Part shown: positions 47,343 through 56,225 of the stretch, piece by piece
How the letters are laid out: every line of letters starts with the position of its first letter
Position numbering within the stretch: position 1 is the first letter of the stretch
Notes under the pieces: model-generated
Database searches by the model: none
Told to the model about the DNA's origin: nothing
Seen by the model: the letters and a program-made list of their open reading frames with translations, nothing else
Assembly: GCA_023230565.1 (NCBI GenBank)
Contig: JALNXD010000010.1
Coordinates: 1-64,000 of the forward strand
DNA length: 64,000 nt
Direction: 5' to 3'
DNA from: Syntrophales bacterium
Lineage (GTDB): Bacteria > Desulfobacterota > Syntrophia > Syntrophales > UBA2210
Translations under genes and position numbers: made by a program

Positions 47343-47813
47343 ATGAATCAAAACCGTTTGAAAGAATTGTGGAAAAGCGGCGTAAGGCTTATGACAGAAG
47401 GATACACATGAGCAGAGGCAACCCTGCAGGTTCTGCGGGAGGCTGAAGGATGGGACGATGCGCCTCAACAATGGGCGGCCATAGGATATGAAGGAGCCAT
47501 AAATTCGGGACGGACAATTTGTGGAACGCTATTCGGGGCTGCCGCCTTTCTCGGGTTTCGTGCCGGGAGCAATGAGGGGATGGCGCCGGGAGTCCAAAAC
47601 CCGCAAAGGCTCGAAGCGATAAAATCGGTAAACAACTTGTTTAACGGATTTATCGAACGTTTTGGCGATACCGATTGCAAGACCCTGACCGGATGTGACT
47701 TCAGCAATAAGGAAGAGGCCGAACGGTACATGCGGGAGGAGATATATAAAGACACTTGTTTTCATCAGTTCGAATATGTTCTTTCGGAATGCATTTCCAA
47801 AAAGAAGGAATAA
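47343..47813 (+). CDS. C_GCAxxG_C_C family redox protein with predicted selenocysteine
   Basis: The frame from ATG at 47343 (AAAGGAAG site upstream) contains one UGA at 47409-47411 and runs to TAA at 47811-47813, giving 156 residues. The family starts with a GYxCAEA-type segment; here it reads EGYT-U-AEATLQVL, so Sec 23 takes the place of the first conserved cysteine. The others remain: C60 in RTICGTLFGAAAFLGF, C112 and C118 in DCKTLTGCDF, C139 and C150. The family is described as probable redox-active proteins of unknown partner. A SECIS-type hairpin follows the UGA. Read as an ordinary stop, only a 77-residue fragment from 47580 would be seen. Confidence 0.87.
47409..47439 (+). promoter_or_regulatory. 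Sec UGA codon and fdhF-like SECIS hairpin
   Basis: CCC (47422-47424) pairs with GGG (47437-47439), T47425 bulges, and GCA (47426-47428) pairs with TGC (47434-47436) around GGTTC. The loop begins 17 bases after the UGA. The bulged U, GCA/UGC upper stem and GG-starting loop match the E. coli fdhF SECIS, where the bulge and loop contact SelB. Confidence 0.85.
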
Positions 47814-47858
47814 GTTTATGTCCTGAAGTAACAAGGCATCAGTAAAAGAAGCCGGTCC

Positions 47859-48671
47859 TTATTCCGTTTTAACCAAGGTTAAACCTGCCCGCTCGAGGGC
47901 GCGTTTTTCGAAGGACGTCTGAAATCCTGGAGAGTAGTTCATGTAACCGGGTACAGGATAGCGAAGCCCTGCATCATGCGTTGCTTTCAAACCTTCAACA
48001 AGGATATCCAGTTTTTCACCGGGGCAGGCAAAGATCACTTCCGAATCCTGGGTGCCTCCCCAGATTCTGTCTCCGTTTCCTGCAATTACAATTTGAGGCT
48101 TCTTTGTGAGAAAAGGTTTTATAACTCCTTCATGACAGGAGCTCATCCTACCCGCTGCTGTCGACTCAATTGCGCCACCTTCGCAGTAGAGATACCCTTG
48201 AATGAGACGCATCATCTGGGCGGGAAGACAGTAAACGAGAACTACATCGGGCATTATTCTAGTCCGTGCAAGGGGTGATATTATAAGTCCTTCATATTTA
48301 TTGTCGAGCAGGTAGGTGTAGGCCTCTCCCTTCTTGGCCGTTTCCATATCCTTGCTGTAGAGGCCCACATTGAAAAGAAGCAGATTTTCCGCCTCTTTAT
48401 CATCAAAAACATCCCAGCCATAGACCATCCGGGCGGCCCGGCAGCTGGTATCCTCTCCGGTCACTGCAATAGTCCAGCCATACCTCCTGCACATTGTAAA
48501 ATTTTGACAGATAAAGTTTCGAAGGCCTAAATCCCGTAAAGGCCGTTTAAATTCACCGGGAATATCTTCGGTCGATCTTACCAGTTTGACGGCCAGCGGA
48601 AAAGACTGCAATCGCAGATATGTATCCAGTATTTCACCAACATGGCAATAAAAAGAATTATCTTTACGCAT
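47859..48671 (-). CDS. DUF169 domain protein
   Basis: The 270-residue protein matches the DUF169 family of archaea and anaerobic bacteria. It has LRLQSFPLAVKLVRSTEDIP at the start, FICQNFTMCRRYGWTIAVTGEDTSC, LVYCLPAQMMRLIQGYLYCEGGAIESTAAG and IVIAGNGDRIWGGTQDSEVIFACP. Several cysteines are conserved, suggesting metal or cluster binding, but the function is unknown. GGAAGG precedes ATG. It converges with the selenoprotein gene, and a REP-type hairpin separates it from the enoyl-CoA hydratase gene upstream. Confidence 0.85.
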   Translation of the reverse strand: MRKDNSFYCHVGEILDTYLRLQSFPLAVKLVRSTEDIPGEFKRPLRDLGLRNFICQNFTMCRRYGWTIAVTGEDTSCRAARMVYGWDVFDDKEAENLLLFNVGLYSKDMETAKKGEAYTYLLDNKYEGLIISPLARTRIMPDVVLVYCLPAQMMRLIQGYLYCEGGAIESTAAGRMSSCHEGVIKPFLTKKPQIVIAGNGDRIWGGTQDSEVIFACPGEKLDILVEGLKATHDAGLRYPVPGYMNYSPGFQTSFEKRALERAGLTLVKTE

Positions 48672-48685
48672 AGATGACCTTCCTA

Positions 48686-48732
48686 AATTGGGGACGGGTT
48701 CACATTAAAGAAATGTGAACCCGTCCCCAATT
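48686..48732. repeat. REP-like 21-base inverted repeat
   Basis: Arms at 48686-48706 and 48712-48732 are perfectly complementary over 21 bases around a 5-base loop. The core GGGGACGGGTTCACATT also occurs once at 43328. Dispersed palindromes with this type of core are commonly linked to REP-associated Y1 transposases, though none is in the window. It would also form a strong hairpin in RNA. Confidence 0.75.
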
Positions 48733-48742
48733 ATTTTGATTG

Positions 48743-49606
48743 CTATTTATTTTTCTCGGAAAATGGCAATTCTTTCCACCAGGGATAAAAATCCGGCATA
48801 TCGGAGCTTGGTTTCATCGAAAAATCAGGCGGGCGTTTTTCGATAAAGGAAGTAACGCCTTCCTTTACATCTTCAGACAATAGCATATATCTGAATCCCT
48901 CGGATTCCAGCCTGTGTGTTTTCATAGGTTCTGTCTCACCAAGAGTTTTCCAGAGCAGTTGTCTTGCCAGGGCGGTAGATATTGCTGATGTATTGTCCGC
49001 AATTTCACGGGCTATTCCGAGTGCCGTCGGCATGAGTTCTTCCGGCGGCACAACCCGGTTAAAAAGTCCAAGTTCAAGGCCTTCCCGGGCATCAAATAAG
49101 CGGCCCGTAAGAATCAACTCCGCTGCTTTATTAATGCCGACTATACGTGGAAGGAAATACGTGCAGCATCCCTCAGGAACTACTCCCCGGCGATTGAATA
49201 CGAATCCGACTTTTTTGGCGGCTTCAGATGCGATTCGAATATCCATGGTCATTGTCATGGTGATTCCAACGCCGACAGCATTGCCGTTGATCGCACCGAT
49301 TACGGGTTTTTTCATGTCGTAGATTCGAAGTGTTATCATGCCTGCCGAATCCCTGAATTCAGGTATTTTTCTCAATTCTTCGGCACTTCCGAATCCGCCT
49401 GCACTTAAATCCGCTCCCGCGCAATATGCCTTGCCTGCACCTGTAAAAATTACCACCCGGATATTATCGTCATTGTCGGCTCTGTCAAGCGCATCGAGAA
49501 CTTCGTTCATCATGACAGCAGTCCATGCATTGAGTGCTTCGGGGCGGTTCAAAGTGATCGTGGCAATCCGATCCTCCGCCTTGTAAATAATCTGCTCGTA
49601 TCCCAT
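48743..49606 (-). CDS. Enoyl-CoA hydratase/isomerase family protein
   Basis: The 287-residue crotonase-fold protein has ATITLNRPEALNAWTAVMM, the oxyanion loop VVIFTGAGKAYCAGADLSAGGFG, the second segment KPVIGAINGNAVGVGITMTMTMDIRIAS and GVVPEGCCTYFLPRIVGINKAAELILTGRLFDAREG. The second catalytic glutamate region reads VPEGCC. GGAGGTGA lies before the ATG at 49606. It would hydrate or isomerise an enoyl-CoA. With the 4-hydroxybutyryl-CoA dehydratase family enzyme and acyl-CoA dehydrogenase elsewhere in the window it fits beta-oxidation-type chemistry, though the genes are not linked. Confidence 0.92.
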   Translation of the reverse strand: MGYEQIIYKAEDRIATITLNRPEALNAWTAVMMNEVLDALDRADNDDNIRVVIFTGAGKAYCAGADLSAGGFGSAEELRKIPEFRDSAGMITLRIYDMKKPVIGAINGNAVGVGITMTMTMDIRIASEAAKKVGFVFNRRGVVPEGCCTYFLPRIVGINKAAELILTGRLFDAREGLELGLFNRVVPPEELMPTALGIAREIADNTSAISTALARQLLWKTLGETEPMKTHRLESEGFRYMLLSEDVKEGVTSFIEKRPPDFSMKPSSDMPDFYPWWKELPFSEKNK

Positions 49607-50062
49607 TGCTTTCACCTCCACGATTTGAAATTACATAATGTATGATGAATTCCTAACAGGTTTTTTTTAAAATCGCAATTTCTTTGAAATGGCATGCATG
49701 TTTCTAACGCTTTTTGCCGGCATGGAAGTAAACAAAAAAGTATTCAAAGCTTCTAAAAAGGGAAATTTATGATATACGTTTGAACTCAATATTTTATTTA
49801 CCATTGTTTTCAATAAACTTTTTTTGGTAACATCGTACGCTGTTTAAGAGGTCTGAGTGCAAAGAGAGTAAACTGAAAAGGTGCGCATAAAAGTAATGAG
49901 CTTTGTAATTCGCCCTCGCCCGGGGAAAAGACTTTCTACTGAGAATTAAGATCGCAGGGCTATTAAAGCTCTTTTGAATGAACGGGCCGTTCTCTTGTAT
50001 TTCCATGATGAGATACACCGGATGTGGAGAAAGGAAAAGATCACCGCGTGCGGGAGGAAAAT
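49607..50062. other. Divergent intergenic region, no gene
   Basis: This 456-base AT-rich gap separates the enoyl-CoA hydratase (leftward) from the AI-2E transporter gene (rightward). I see no protein frame with family features, no RNA gene and no clear repeat. GGAGGAAA before 50063 marks the next start. Confidence 0.4.
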
Positions 50063-51112
50063 ATGAATATCATCGAAGATTTGAATTCAAGCAGAGCTAT
50101 GAGATTTTTTGTAATGGCTGCCGCTTCTGTAATTATCATTGCCGGAATGCGATTAGCGCAAGCGATAGTGGTTCCCTTTTTATTGTCAGCATTTATTGCA
50201 ATTATCTGTACTCCTTCTTTGTTCTGGTTGCGCCGGAAAAAAATTCCTCTTGGTGTTGCTCTTGTAATCGTAATTGCGAGTATATCAGCTGTGGGAGTTA
50301 TTATAGCCGCGATTATCGGTACTTCTCTTGGCGATTTTTCCACGTCCCTTCCGGAATATCAGAAACGGCTGGAAGGTAAGACTGCGGAACTGTTTACGCT
50401 TTTGGAGCGCTTCGGCATAGTTTTTGAGTATAGGAGACTACTTGAATATATCGACCCCGGGGCCGCCATGCGGCTGGCATCAAAAATGCTGACCGGACTT
50501 GGAAATGTATTAAGTAACACTGTCTTGATTATTCTTACAGTAATTTTTATGCTTCTTGAGGCTGCCACTTTTCCGGTAAAGCTAAGATCCGCCCTGGGTT
50601 CCTCCACAACAACCATAGGTGCCTTCATGAATGATATCAACCGTTATATGGTAATCAAAACATGGGCGAGTCTTGCGACGGGCATATTGGTGACAATATG
50701 GATGGCTGTTCTGGGAGTAGATTATCCAATCCTCTGGGGAATTCTCGCATTCATGTTAAATTATGTTCCTAATATAGGCTCCATAATTGCAGCCGTTCCG
50801 GCTGTCATGCTTGCCCTCATTCAGCAGGGTCTCGCTGTTGCGCTTCTGGCGGTGGCGGGCTACATCCTCGTAAACCTACTTATAGGAACCTTTATTGAGC
50901 CCAGATACATGGGAAAAGGGTTAGGGCTTTCCACTCTCGTGGTATTTCTTTCATTAGTATTTTGGGGGTGGATACTGGGTCCGGTAGGCATGCTGCTTTC
51001 GGTACCTCTTACAATGGCGGTAAAAATAGCCTTGTCCTGTTCCGAAGACACACAATGGCTGAGTATTCTTCTCGGAAATGCCGTGCCTGAAGAGGCGCTG
51101 GATAAAAAGTAA
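50063..51112 (+). CDS. AI-2E family transporter (PerM/YdiK-like membrane protein)
   Basis: The 349-residue protein has about eight hydrophobic segments and the features of the AI-2E transporter (UPF0118) family. It has an N-terminal pair of helices (VIIIAGMRLAQAIVVPFLLS), GVDYPILWGILAFMLNYVPNIGSIIAAVPAVMLAL and FIEPRYMGKGLGLSTLVVFLSLVFWGWILGPVGMLLSVPLT. The start at 50063 follows GGAGGAAA; the frame is open back to 50024. Members move small molecules or ions in varied ways, so the substrate here is open. A HD-domain gene follows 31 bases downstream. Confidence 0.92.
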   Translation: MNIIEDLNSSRAMRFFVMAAASVIIIAGMRLAQAIVVPFLLSAFIAIICTPSLFWLRRKKIPLGVALVIVIASISAVGVIIAAIIGTSLGDFSTSLPEYQKRLEGKTAELFTLLERFGIVFEYRRLLEYIDPGAAMRLASKMLTGLGNVLSNTVLIILTVIFMLLEAATFPVKLRSALGSSTTTIGAFMNDINRYMVIKTWASLATGILVTIWMAVLGVDYPILWGILAFMLNYVPNIGSIIAAVPAVMLALIQQGLAVALLAVAGYILVNLLIGTFIEPRYMGKGLGLSTLVVFLSLVFWGWILGPVGMLLSVPLTMAVKIALSCSEDTQWLSILLGNAVPEEALDKK

Positions 51113-51143
51113 ATTAATTTCATTTTTTCTTTCAGGATTGATC

Positions 51144-51917
51144 ATGAACTTCAACGTACCTGTAAAAAAGAATGCAAAGTTAATAACGCTTCTAGAGCAT
51201 ATCAACAGGGATTCAGAACTTCTGCAGCTTTGGAAGTGTGCCAATGTAAATGCCGTAGATCGTGGCGGCATCAGTGACCATGGAGAAATTCACATTCGCA
51301 TCGTATCAAATGCTGCGCTCCGCATTTTGCGGCTTCTTGTAAAGGGAAATATATCTCCGAGCGTAGTCACGAACTACAATATGGATCCTGAAGATGCAGA
51401 AGTAATTGTGATACTGGCATCTTGTTTGCACGACATAGGAATTTCAGTTCATCGGCATGACCACGAACGTTACAGTCTTTTGCTGGCTTACCCGAAAGCC
51501 CGCCAGCTTCTTGCAGGCATTTATCAAGACCCTGAGCTTACAATAATCACATCCGAGGTACTTCATGCCATTGTATCGCATAATACACGGGAGAACTGTC
51601 TGACAATTGAGTCGGGAATTCTTAAAGTTGCTGATGCATTGGATATGGCTGAAGGAAGATCGAGAATTCCGTTCGAGGCAGGAAATATTAATATTCATTC
51701 CCTCTCGGCCAGGGCAGTGGAATCTGTGAATATAGAGGAAGGAGAAAAACAGCCGGTCAGAATTGTGATAAAACTCGCCAACTCGGCGGGTATATTTCAG
51801 ATAGATGAACTGCTTACTAAAAAACTCCAAAATTCGTCTATCAGAAATTATGTTGAAATTATTGCAAAAATCGAAGGAGAAACGGAACGGAAATTGATTG
51901 AGATTTACCGGTTCTGA
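51144..51917 (+). CDS. HD-domain phosphohydrolase-like protein
   Basis: The 257-residue protein carries the HD signature in order: the first histidine in SDHGEIHIRIVSNAALRIL, the HD pair in ASCLHDIGISVHRHDHERYS, a later histidine in VLHAIVSHN and an aspartate in ILKVADALDMAEGRSR. These residues coordinate a metal pair in phosphohydrolases of this superfamily. A C-terminal region of about 80 residues is less conserved. AGGA lies seven bases before the ATG. The substrate (nucleotide or phosphoprotein) is unknown. It follows the AI-2E gene and is probably co-transcribed. Confidence 0.86.
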   Translation: MNFNVPVKKNAKLITLLEHINRDSELLQLWKCANVNAVDRGGISDHGEIHIRIVSNAALRILRLLVKGNISPSVVTNYNMDPEDAEVIVILASCLHDIGISVHRHDHERYSLLLAYPKARQLLAGIYQDPELTIITSEVLHAIVSHNTRENCLTIESGILKVADALDMAEGRSRIPFEAGNINIHSLSARAVESVNIEEGEKQPVRIVIKLANSAGIFQIDELLTKKLQNSSIRNYVEIIAKIEGETERKLIEIYRF

Positions 51918-52024
51918 AAGAGAAATACTTATAAAAAGTATTTGCAAAATAAAGACAAGAAATACACCGAAAGATGCAAGGTAAGCTAAAAAGAGAGTGG
52001 AGCTGAAGGAAGGGTGAGGACGTC

Positions 52025-52834
52025 ATGGGCTGGTGGGGCAAGATGATTGGGGGAACTGTAGGCTTCTTTTTCGGTGGCCCCCTGGGAGCACTGTTAGGTG
52101 CCGCTGTCGGACATGGATTTGATGCGTCGTCTGAGATACCCATGGAAAGGAGGTACACAGGTTTTACGGAGAATGAAAAAGTTCAGACAGCCTTTTTTAC
52201 TGCTCTTTTTTCCATTATGGGTCATCTGGCTACAGCCGACGGAAAAGTTTCAGAAAAGGAGGCGGAAGAAGTTCAGAGAATAATGGAACAAATGCGTCTT
52301 GTGCCTGATCAGCAGAGAGTTGCTGTCAAGCTTTTTAATCAGGGCAGGCGAGCCGATTTCCCTCTTCATGAAGTGCTTGAGCAGTTCAGGAAACAGTGCA
52401 ATGGCCGTCGCGATCTTGTGAAAATCTTTTTGGAGATACTTCTGAAGACGGCAATGGCGGATGGTGAAATTGATGAGCCGGAATATAAAATTCTTTCATT
52501 CGTAAGCGATAGCCTGCATTTTCCTCGAACTGATTTTGAACATATTGTGAGGATAATGGAAGCTCGTCATCATGAAAAAGGCACTGAGAATTCAGCCGGT
52601 TCTTTTGCTGTAAGGAGGCAGTCTCTTCAAAAGGCGTATGAAATTTTAGGTCTGTCCAAAAAGGCCACTGAAGAGGAAATAAAGAAGGCCTACAGAAATC
52701 TTATGAGTCAGTATCATCCCGATAAGATGGTTTCAAAGGGACTTCCTGAAGAAATGATAAAATTCGCGACTGAAAAAACCCGGGAAATCAAGGCAGCGTA
52801 TGATGTCATAAAAGAATCACGGTCGAATTGGTAA
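52025..52834 (+). CDS. djlA: DjlA-like co-chaperone (TerB and J domains)
   Basis: The 269-residue protein begins with a glycine-rich hydrophobic segment, GWWGKMIGGTVGFFFGGPLG, that should anchor it in the inner membrane as in DjlA. A TerB-like helical domain follows (about 50-170, with TADGKVSEKEAEEVQRIME and TAMADGEIDEPEYKILSFV). A C-terminal J domain carries the DnaK-stimulating HPD in LMSQYHPDKMVSKGLPEEM. It would recruit DnaK to membrane-linked clients. The gene begins 107 bases after the HD-domain gene and is followed by a convergent ATPase gene. Confidence 0.92.
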   Translation: MGWWGKMIGGTVGFFFGGPLGALLGAAVGHGFDASSEIPMERRYTGFTENEKVQTAFFTALFSIMGHLATADGKVSEKEAEEVQRIMEQMRLVPDQQRVAVKLFNQGRRADFPLHEVLEQFRKQCNGRRDLVKIFLEILLKTAMADGEIDEPEYKILSFVSDSLHFPRTDFEHIVRIMEARHHEKGTENSAGSFAVRRQSLQKAYEILGLSKKATEEEIKKAYRNLMSQYHPDKMVSKGLPEEMIKFATEKTREIKAAYDVIKESRSNW

Positions 52835-52872
52835 ATAATGAATTTATTTTTATAAAGCACAATCTTTTATTA

Positions 52873-53568
52873 CTATTCGAAATTCTTTATGAGCATGGTG
52901 GAAGGATCAAGGCGAAGTTTTGTATCAATCGCTCGTAATCCCGGATTTTTCAGTGCGATAATATGTACTTCGGCGCCATGAGGCTTCAGTTCCAGTGCAA
53001 CATCGAACAGCTCAAGTACCTGCAAGAGACGGCCTGAACTGTTTTCGATTGTTTCATCTGGGTGAGTATGTACAGTGAACCATAATTGAAGTTTATATTT
53101 ACAAGCCAATGCTTTTAATTCTGAAAACTCTTGTTTTTCAGGATTATCAAATGAGAACCCGTCAATTATTATTATTGAAGGATGAAAGATATTCTGTGCC
53201 GTCAAATCGGTAAGACGTTCCTCGAGTACCGGCACATTGAATTTTGATATTTTAAAAGTCATGATAAACCTGTGGGGAAGAATCTCCTCCCAGAGTTTCG
53301 GCCTTTCTTCTATACTGCATTCTCCTGAGAGACGTTGAAACTGTTCGTGATACCAGAGGGAGACCTTTTCGATTGAATCACCGAGGCTTATATGAAGAAC
53401 ATTTTTCCCCCGCAGCATGCTGTTGAGTGCAAGCTGCACCACGAAAGCGGTTTTCCCTACACCAGCCCTGGATAGAACTGCCCCGAACCCGCCTTCCGGC
53501 ACGATTTCATTAACATCGCTTCCACCAGTATAAAATGGATTTCCTAAAATCAAATCTTGTGTACGCAT
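52873..53568 (-). CDS. RecA-fold ATPase, uncharacterised
   Basis: The 231-residue protein has a Walker A motif in LSRAGVGKTAFVVQLALN, a hydrophobic Walker B strand in SIIIIDGFSFD and HISLGDSIEKVSLWYHEQF after the first strand, consistent with a KaiC/RecA-type core. GGGAATT lies before ATG. I do not recognise a named family and no DNA-binding domain is seen. It lies 79 bases downstream of the EF-G gene on the same strand, so read-through from that gene is possible. Confidence 0.72.
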   Translation of the reverse strand: MRTQDLILGNPFYTGGSDVNEIVPEGGFGAVLSRAGVGKTAFVVQLALNSMLRGKNVLHISLGDSIEKVSLWYHEQFQRLSGECSIEERPKLWEEILPHRFIMTFKISKFNVPVLEERLTDLTAQNIFHPSIIIIDGFSFDNPEKQEFSELKALACKYKLQLWFTVHTHPDETIENSSGRLLQVLELFDVALELKPHGAEVHIIALKNPGLRAIDTKLRLDPSTMLIKNFE

Positions 53569-53647
53569 AAAGAATTCCCTTTTTTAAATTTTACAATTTG
53601 TGTTTTTGTCGTTACTGACCTGCCGAATTTTGGACCTCCGATACACA

Positions 53648-55735
53648 TTATGCTGCTGAACGTTTCTTTTTGGCAGCTTCTGCAGCCAATTCGTCGGCTA
53701 TAGACTGAGGTATCTGACGGTATTGGAGAAATTCCATTGTAAATTGAGCCTGTCCTTGCGTAGAAGACCTCAATACTGTTGAATATCCGAACATTTCCGC
53801 AAGAGGAACCTGTGCTTCTATTGCGCACATGATCCCTTCATCCTGCGAGCCTACGATAATACCCCGCCTCTGGTTAAGAATTCCCATAACTGCTCCCTGG
53901 AATTCCGTGGGCGTTTCCACGACAACTTTCATTATAGGTTCGTGTATAACTGGATTTGCTTTGAAGTAGGCTTCTTTGAAGGCACCTCTTGCCGCAGCCT
54001 GAAACGCCATATCCGAAGAATCTACGCTGTGAAATTGGCCATCATTAATAGTGACTTTGATGCCGGTTACAGGAAACTCCATCTTCGGCCCTTTTTTCAA
54101 GCACTCTTTGAAACCCTTTTCACAAGCCGGTATATATTGAGTTGGTATGACTCCGCCTCTGATATCATTCACAAATTCAAATACTCCTTCGCTCAAGGGT
54201 TCCAAAAAGCCGGCCACCCTGCCATATTGTCCCGAGCCGCCCGTTTGCTTTTTGTGAGTGTAATTGAAATCGGCTCGTCGTGTAATTGTTTCACGATACG
54301 CAACTTTCGGTTTGCCTGCAGAAACTTCGGCATTATATTCCCTTTTCATTCTTTCGATATAGATTTCAAGGTGCAATTCGCCCATTCCTTCAATTATGGT
54401 CTCATTTGTCTCTTCATCTACATGGCTCTTGAAAGTAGGATCTTCTTTGATAAATCTGTTTAAAGCCTTGGACATATTTATTTGTGCCTTGTTATCTTTG
54501 GGGGTAATCGCAAGAGATATGACAGGTTCGGGAATGTACATGGAAGTCATAGAGATATTCGTGCCGGGAGAAACGAACGTATCGCCTGAAGCACAATCTA
54601 CACCGAAGAGGGCTCCTATATAGCCTGCAGAGATTTCTTCGATATCTTCCATTTGATCTGCATGCATACGTATCACTCGTCCAATTTTTATCTTTTTGCC
54701 CGTCCGGGTATTGATCACTGTCGCGCCTCTCTCGATCGTTCCCTGATATACCCGTATATACGTAAGCTGTCCATAGGGGCCGTCTTCCAGCTTGAAAGCC
54801 AGAGCGACTGCGGATTTGTCGGGCCTGCTTTCAAGTACTACAGGTTTTTCGTCCTGGTCCATATCCAAAGCCATATTTATAACTTCAGTCGGATTCGGCA
54901 GAAGGGCAGTGACACCGTCCAGAAGTGGCTGTATCCCTTTATTTTTATATGCTGAGCCGAGAAAGACCGGTGTAATTTCCCGTTTCAACGTTCCGGTTCT
55001 TAAAGCCTCCAAAAGAAGCGATTCTGTTATTTCGCCGTCTTCAAGAATAACTTCGGTCAACCTGTCGGAACACATTGATGCTGAATCAATTAATTTATCA
55101 CGCCCTGTCTTTGCGTCCGCAACAAGATCGCCGGGAATTTCAGAGACTCGAATTGCCTCACCATTTTCGCCTTCAAAATAGATCGCTTTCATCGAAACAA
55201 GATCGATTACGCCTTCAAAATTGTTTTCCAGTCCTATCGGGATTTGCATTGCAACAGCATTATGGCCGAGCTTTGCTTTCAGCTGCTTGATAACTCTTTC
55301 AGGATTCGCACCGCTCCGGTCACATTTATTAATAAAAGCAATACAAGGGACCTTATAGCGCTTCATTTGTTGATCGACAGTTATGGATTGAGACTGGACT
55401 CCTCCAACAGAACACAAGACCAGTATCGCGCTGTCGAGAACTCGGAGCGAGCGCTCTACTTCTACTGTGAAATCAACGTGCCCGGGGGTGTCAATAATAT
55501 TAATTTCATGACCTTTCCAGCCGCAGGAAGTTGCAGCCGATGCAATGGTAATACCCCTTTCCCGCTCAAGTTCCATTGAATCCATGGTAGCGCCTACACC
55601 GTCTTTACCCTTTACATCATGAATAGCGTGAATTCGGTTCGTGTAGAAAAGGATCCGCTCTGTCAATGTCGTTTTCCCGGAATCTATATGTGCGCTGATG
55701 CCGATATTTCTTACTTTATTTATATTTTTATTCAT
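53648..55735 (-). CDS. fusA: Elongation factor G, spdEFG1 type
   Basis: The 695-residue GTPase has G1 AHIDSGKTT, G3 DTPGHVDFTVEVERSLRVLD and G4 NKCDRSGANP, then domains II to V. Details such as GVGATMDSMELERERGITI, NKCDRSGANPERV and MKRYKVPCIAFINK match the EF-G1 subgroup shared by spirochaetes, planctomycetes, some Desulfobacterota and mitochondria rather than the EF-G of the str operon. It catalyses ribosomal translocation. ATG at 55735 is preferred over GTG at 55744. A well-formed sigma-70 promoter lies 150 bases upstream. The genome may carry another EF-G in its str operon. Confidence 0.93.
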   Translation of the reverse strand: MNKNINKVRNIGISAHIDSGKTTLTERILFYTNRIHAIHDVKGKDGVGATMDSMELERERGITIASAATSCGWKGHEINIIDTPGHVDFTVEVERSLRVLDSAILVLCSVGGVQSQSITVDQQMKRYKVPCIAFINKCDRSGANPERVIKQLKAKLGHNAVAMQIPIGLENNFEGVIDLVSMKAIYFEGENGEAIRVSEIPGDLVADAKTGRDKLIDSASMCSDRLTEVILEDGEITESLLLEALRTGTLKREITPVFLGSAYKNKGIQPLLDGVTALLPNPTEVINMALDMDQDEKPVVLESRPDKSAVALAFKLEDGPYGQLTYIRVYQGTIERGATVINTRTGKKIKIGRVIRMHADQMEDIEEISAGYIGALFGVDCASGDTFVSPGTNISMTSMYIPEPVISLAITPKDNKAQINMSKALNRFIKEDPTFKSHVDEETNETIIEGMGELHLEIYIERMKREYNAEVSAGKPKVAYRETITRRADFNYTHKKQTGGSGQYGRVAGFLEPLSEGVFEFVNDIRGGVIPTQYIPACEKGFKECLKKGPKMEFPVTGIKVTINDGQFHSVDSSDMAFQAAARGAFKEAYFKANPVIHEPIMKVVVETPTEFQGAVMGILNQRRGIIVGSQDEGIMCAIEAQVPLAEMFGYSTVLRSSTQGQAQFTMEFLQYRQIPQSIADELAAEAAKKKRSAA

Positions 55736-56225
55736 CTTCTTCACTCTTCATTTTTATAATATGCCTAAAGCAATTTTCATCCGCGTAGGCGCATGAAATA
55801 AAAGCTTCCGACTTACGTCCCGTTAGTGGCGTTTTAAGTTGGAGATACGCGTGGGCGGGAAATACCCTAAGGATATCAAAAGAACTTGACTCTATACTAT
55901 GGGTCATATGCAATGTCAAGAAATTATTACTAGCTTTTTATAATTGTATTGCGATTTACATCTATTTTTCGGATACCATGCTGTCGATGTGAAACCGGCA
56001 CCGGAAAACTCCGGGCCGCAACTCACGGGTTTGCCGGTACAGTTTCGTGAGATGATTCCAGATCGAAAAAATGTTCGAGTCAGGCACGCCTTGTACCCTC
56101 GAATACAGAAATTTGGATTTTTTGGAGCCGTCAAATCTTAAATTTAAAAAAACGGCAGGTATACTTCTGCAGATATGCATGATACTATTACTTTCAATTT
56201 CTCCGGTATCAGGCAGGCTTTGCAA
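55736..56225. other. Divergent intergenic region with long EF-G leader
   Basis: This 490-base gap holds the EF-G promoter and its leader of about 140 bases, then the upstream region of the CDF transporter. The leader (minus strand, about 55884 to 55736) contains GC-rich segments with short complementary stretches (CGCGTA and TACGCG; ACTT and AAGT) and could fold. A 63-codon frame at 55728-55919 has no family features. The frame into the CDF gene opens at 56175. Confidence 0.45.
55891..55919 (-). promoter_or_regulatory. Sigma-70 promoter of the EF-G gene
   Basis: On the minus strand TTGACA (55919-55914) and TATAGA (55896-55891) are separated by exactly 17 bases. Both hexamers are near consensus and point toward the EF-G gene, predicting a leader of roughly 145 bases. 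Confidence 0.72.

Noticed and set aside
47132..47446. 104-codon plus-strand frame before the C_GCAxxG gene
   Set aside because: It overlaps that gene in another frame and has mixed, non-protein-like composition.
47580..47813. A free-standing 77-residue protein from ATG 47580
   Set aside because: It is the C-terminal half of a known family whose N-terminal half is in frame upstream with a ribosome site and a Sec-type UGA.
55728..55919. 63-codon minus-strand frame upstream of EF-G
   Set aside because: It begins at the promoter itself and lies across the leader, with no family features.
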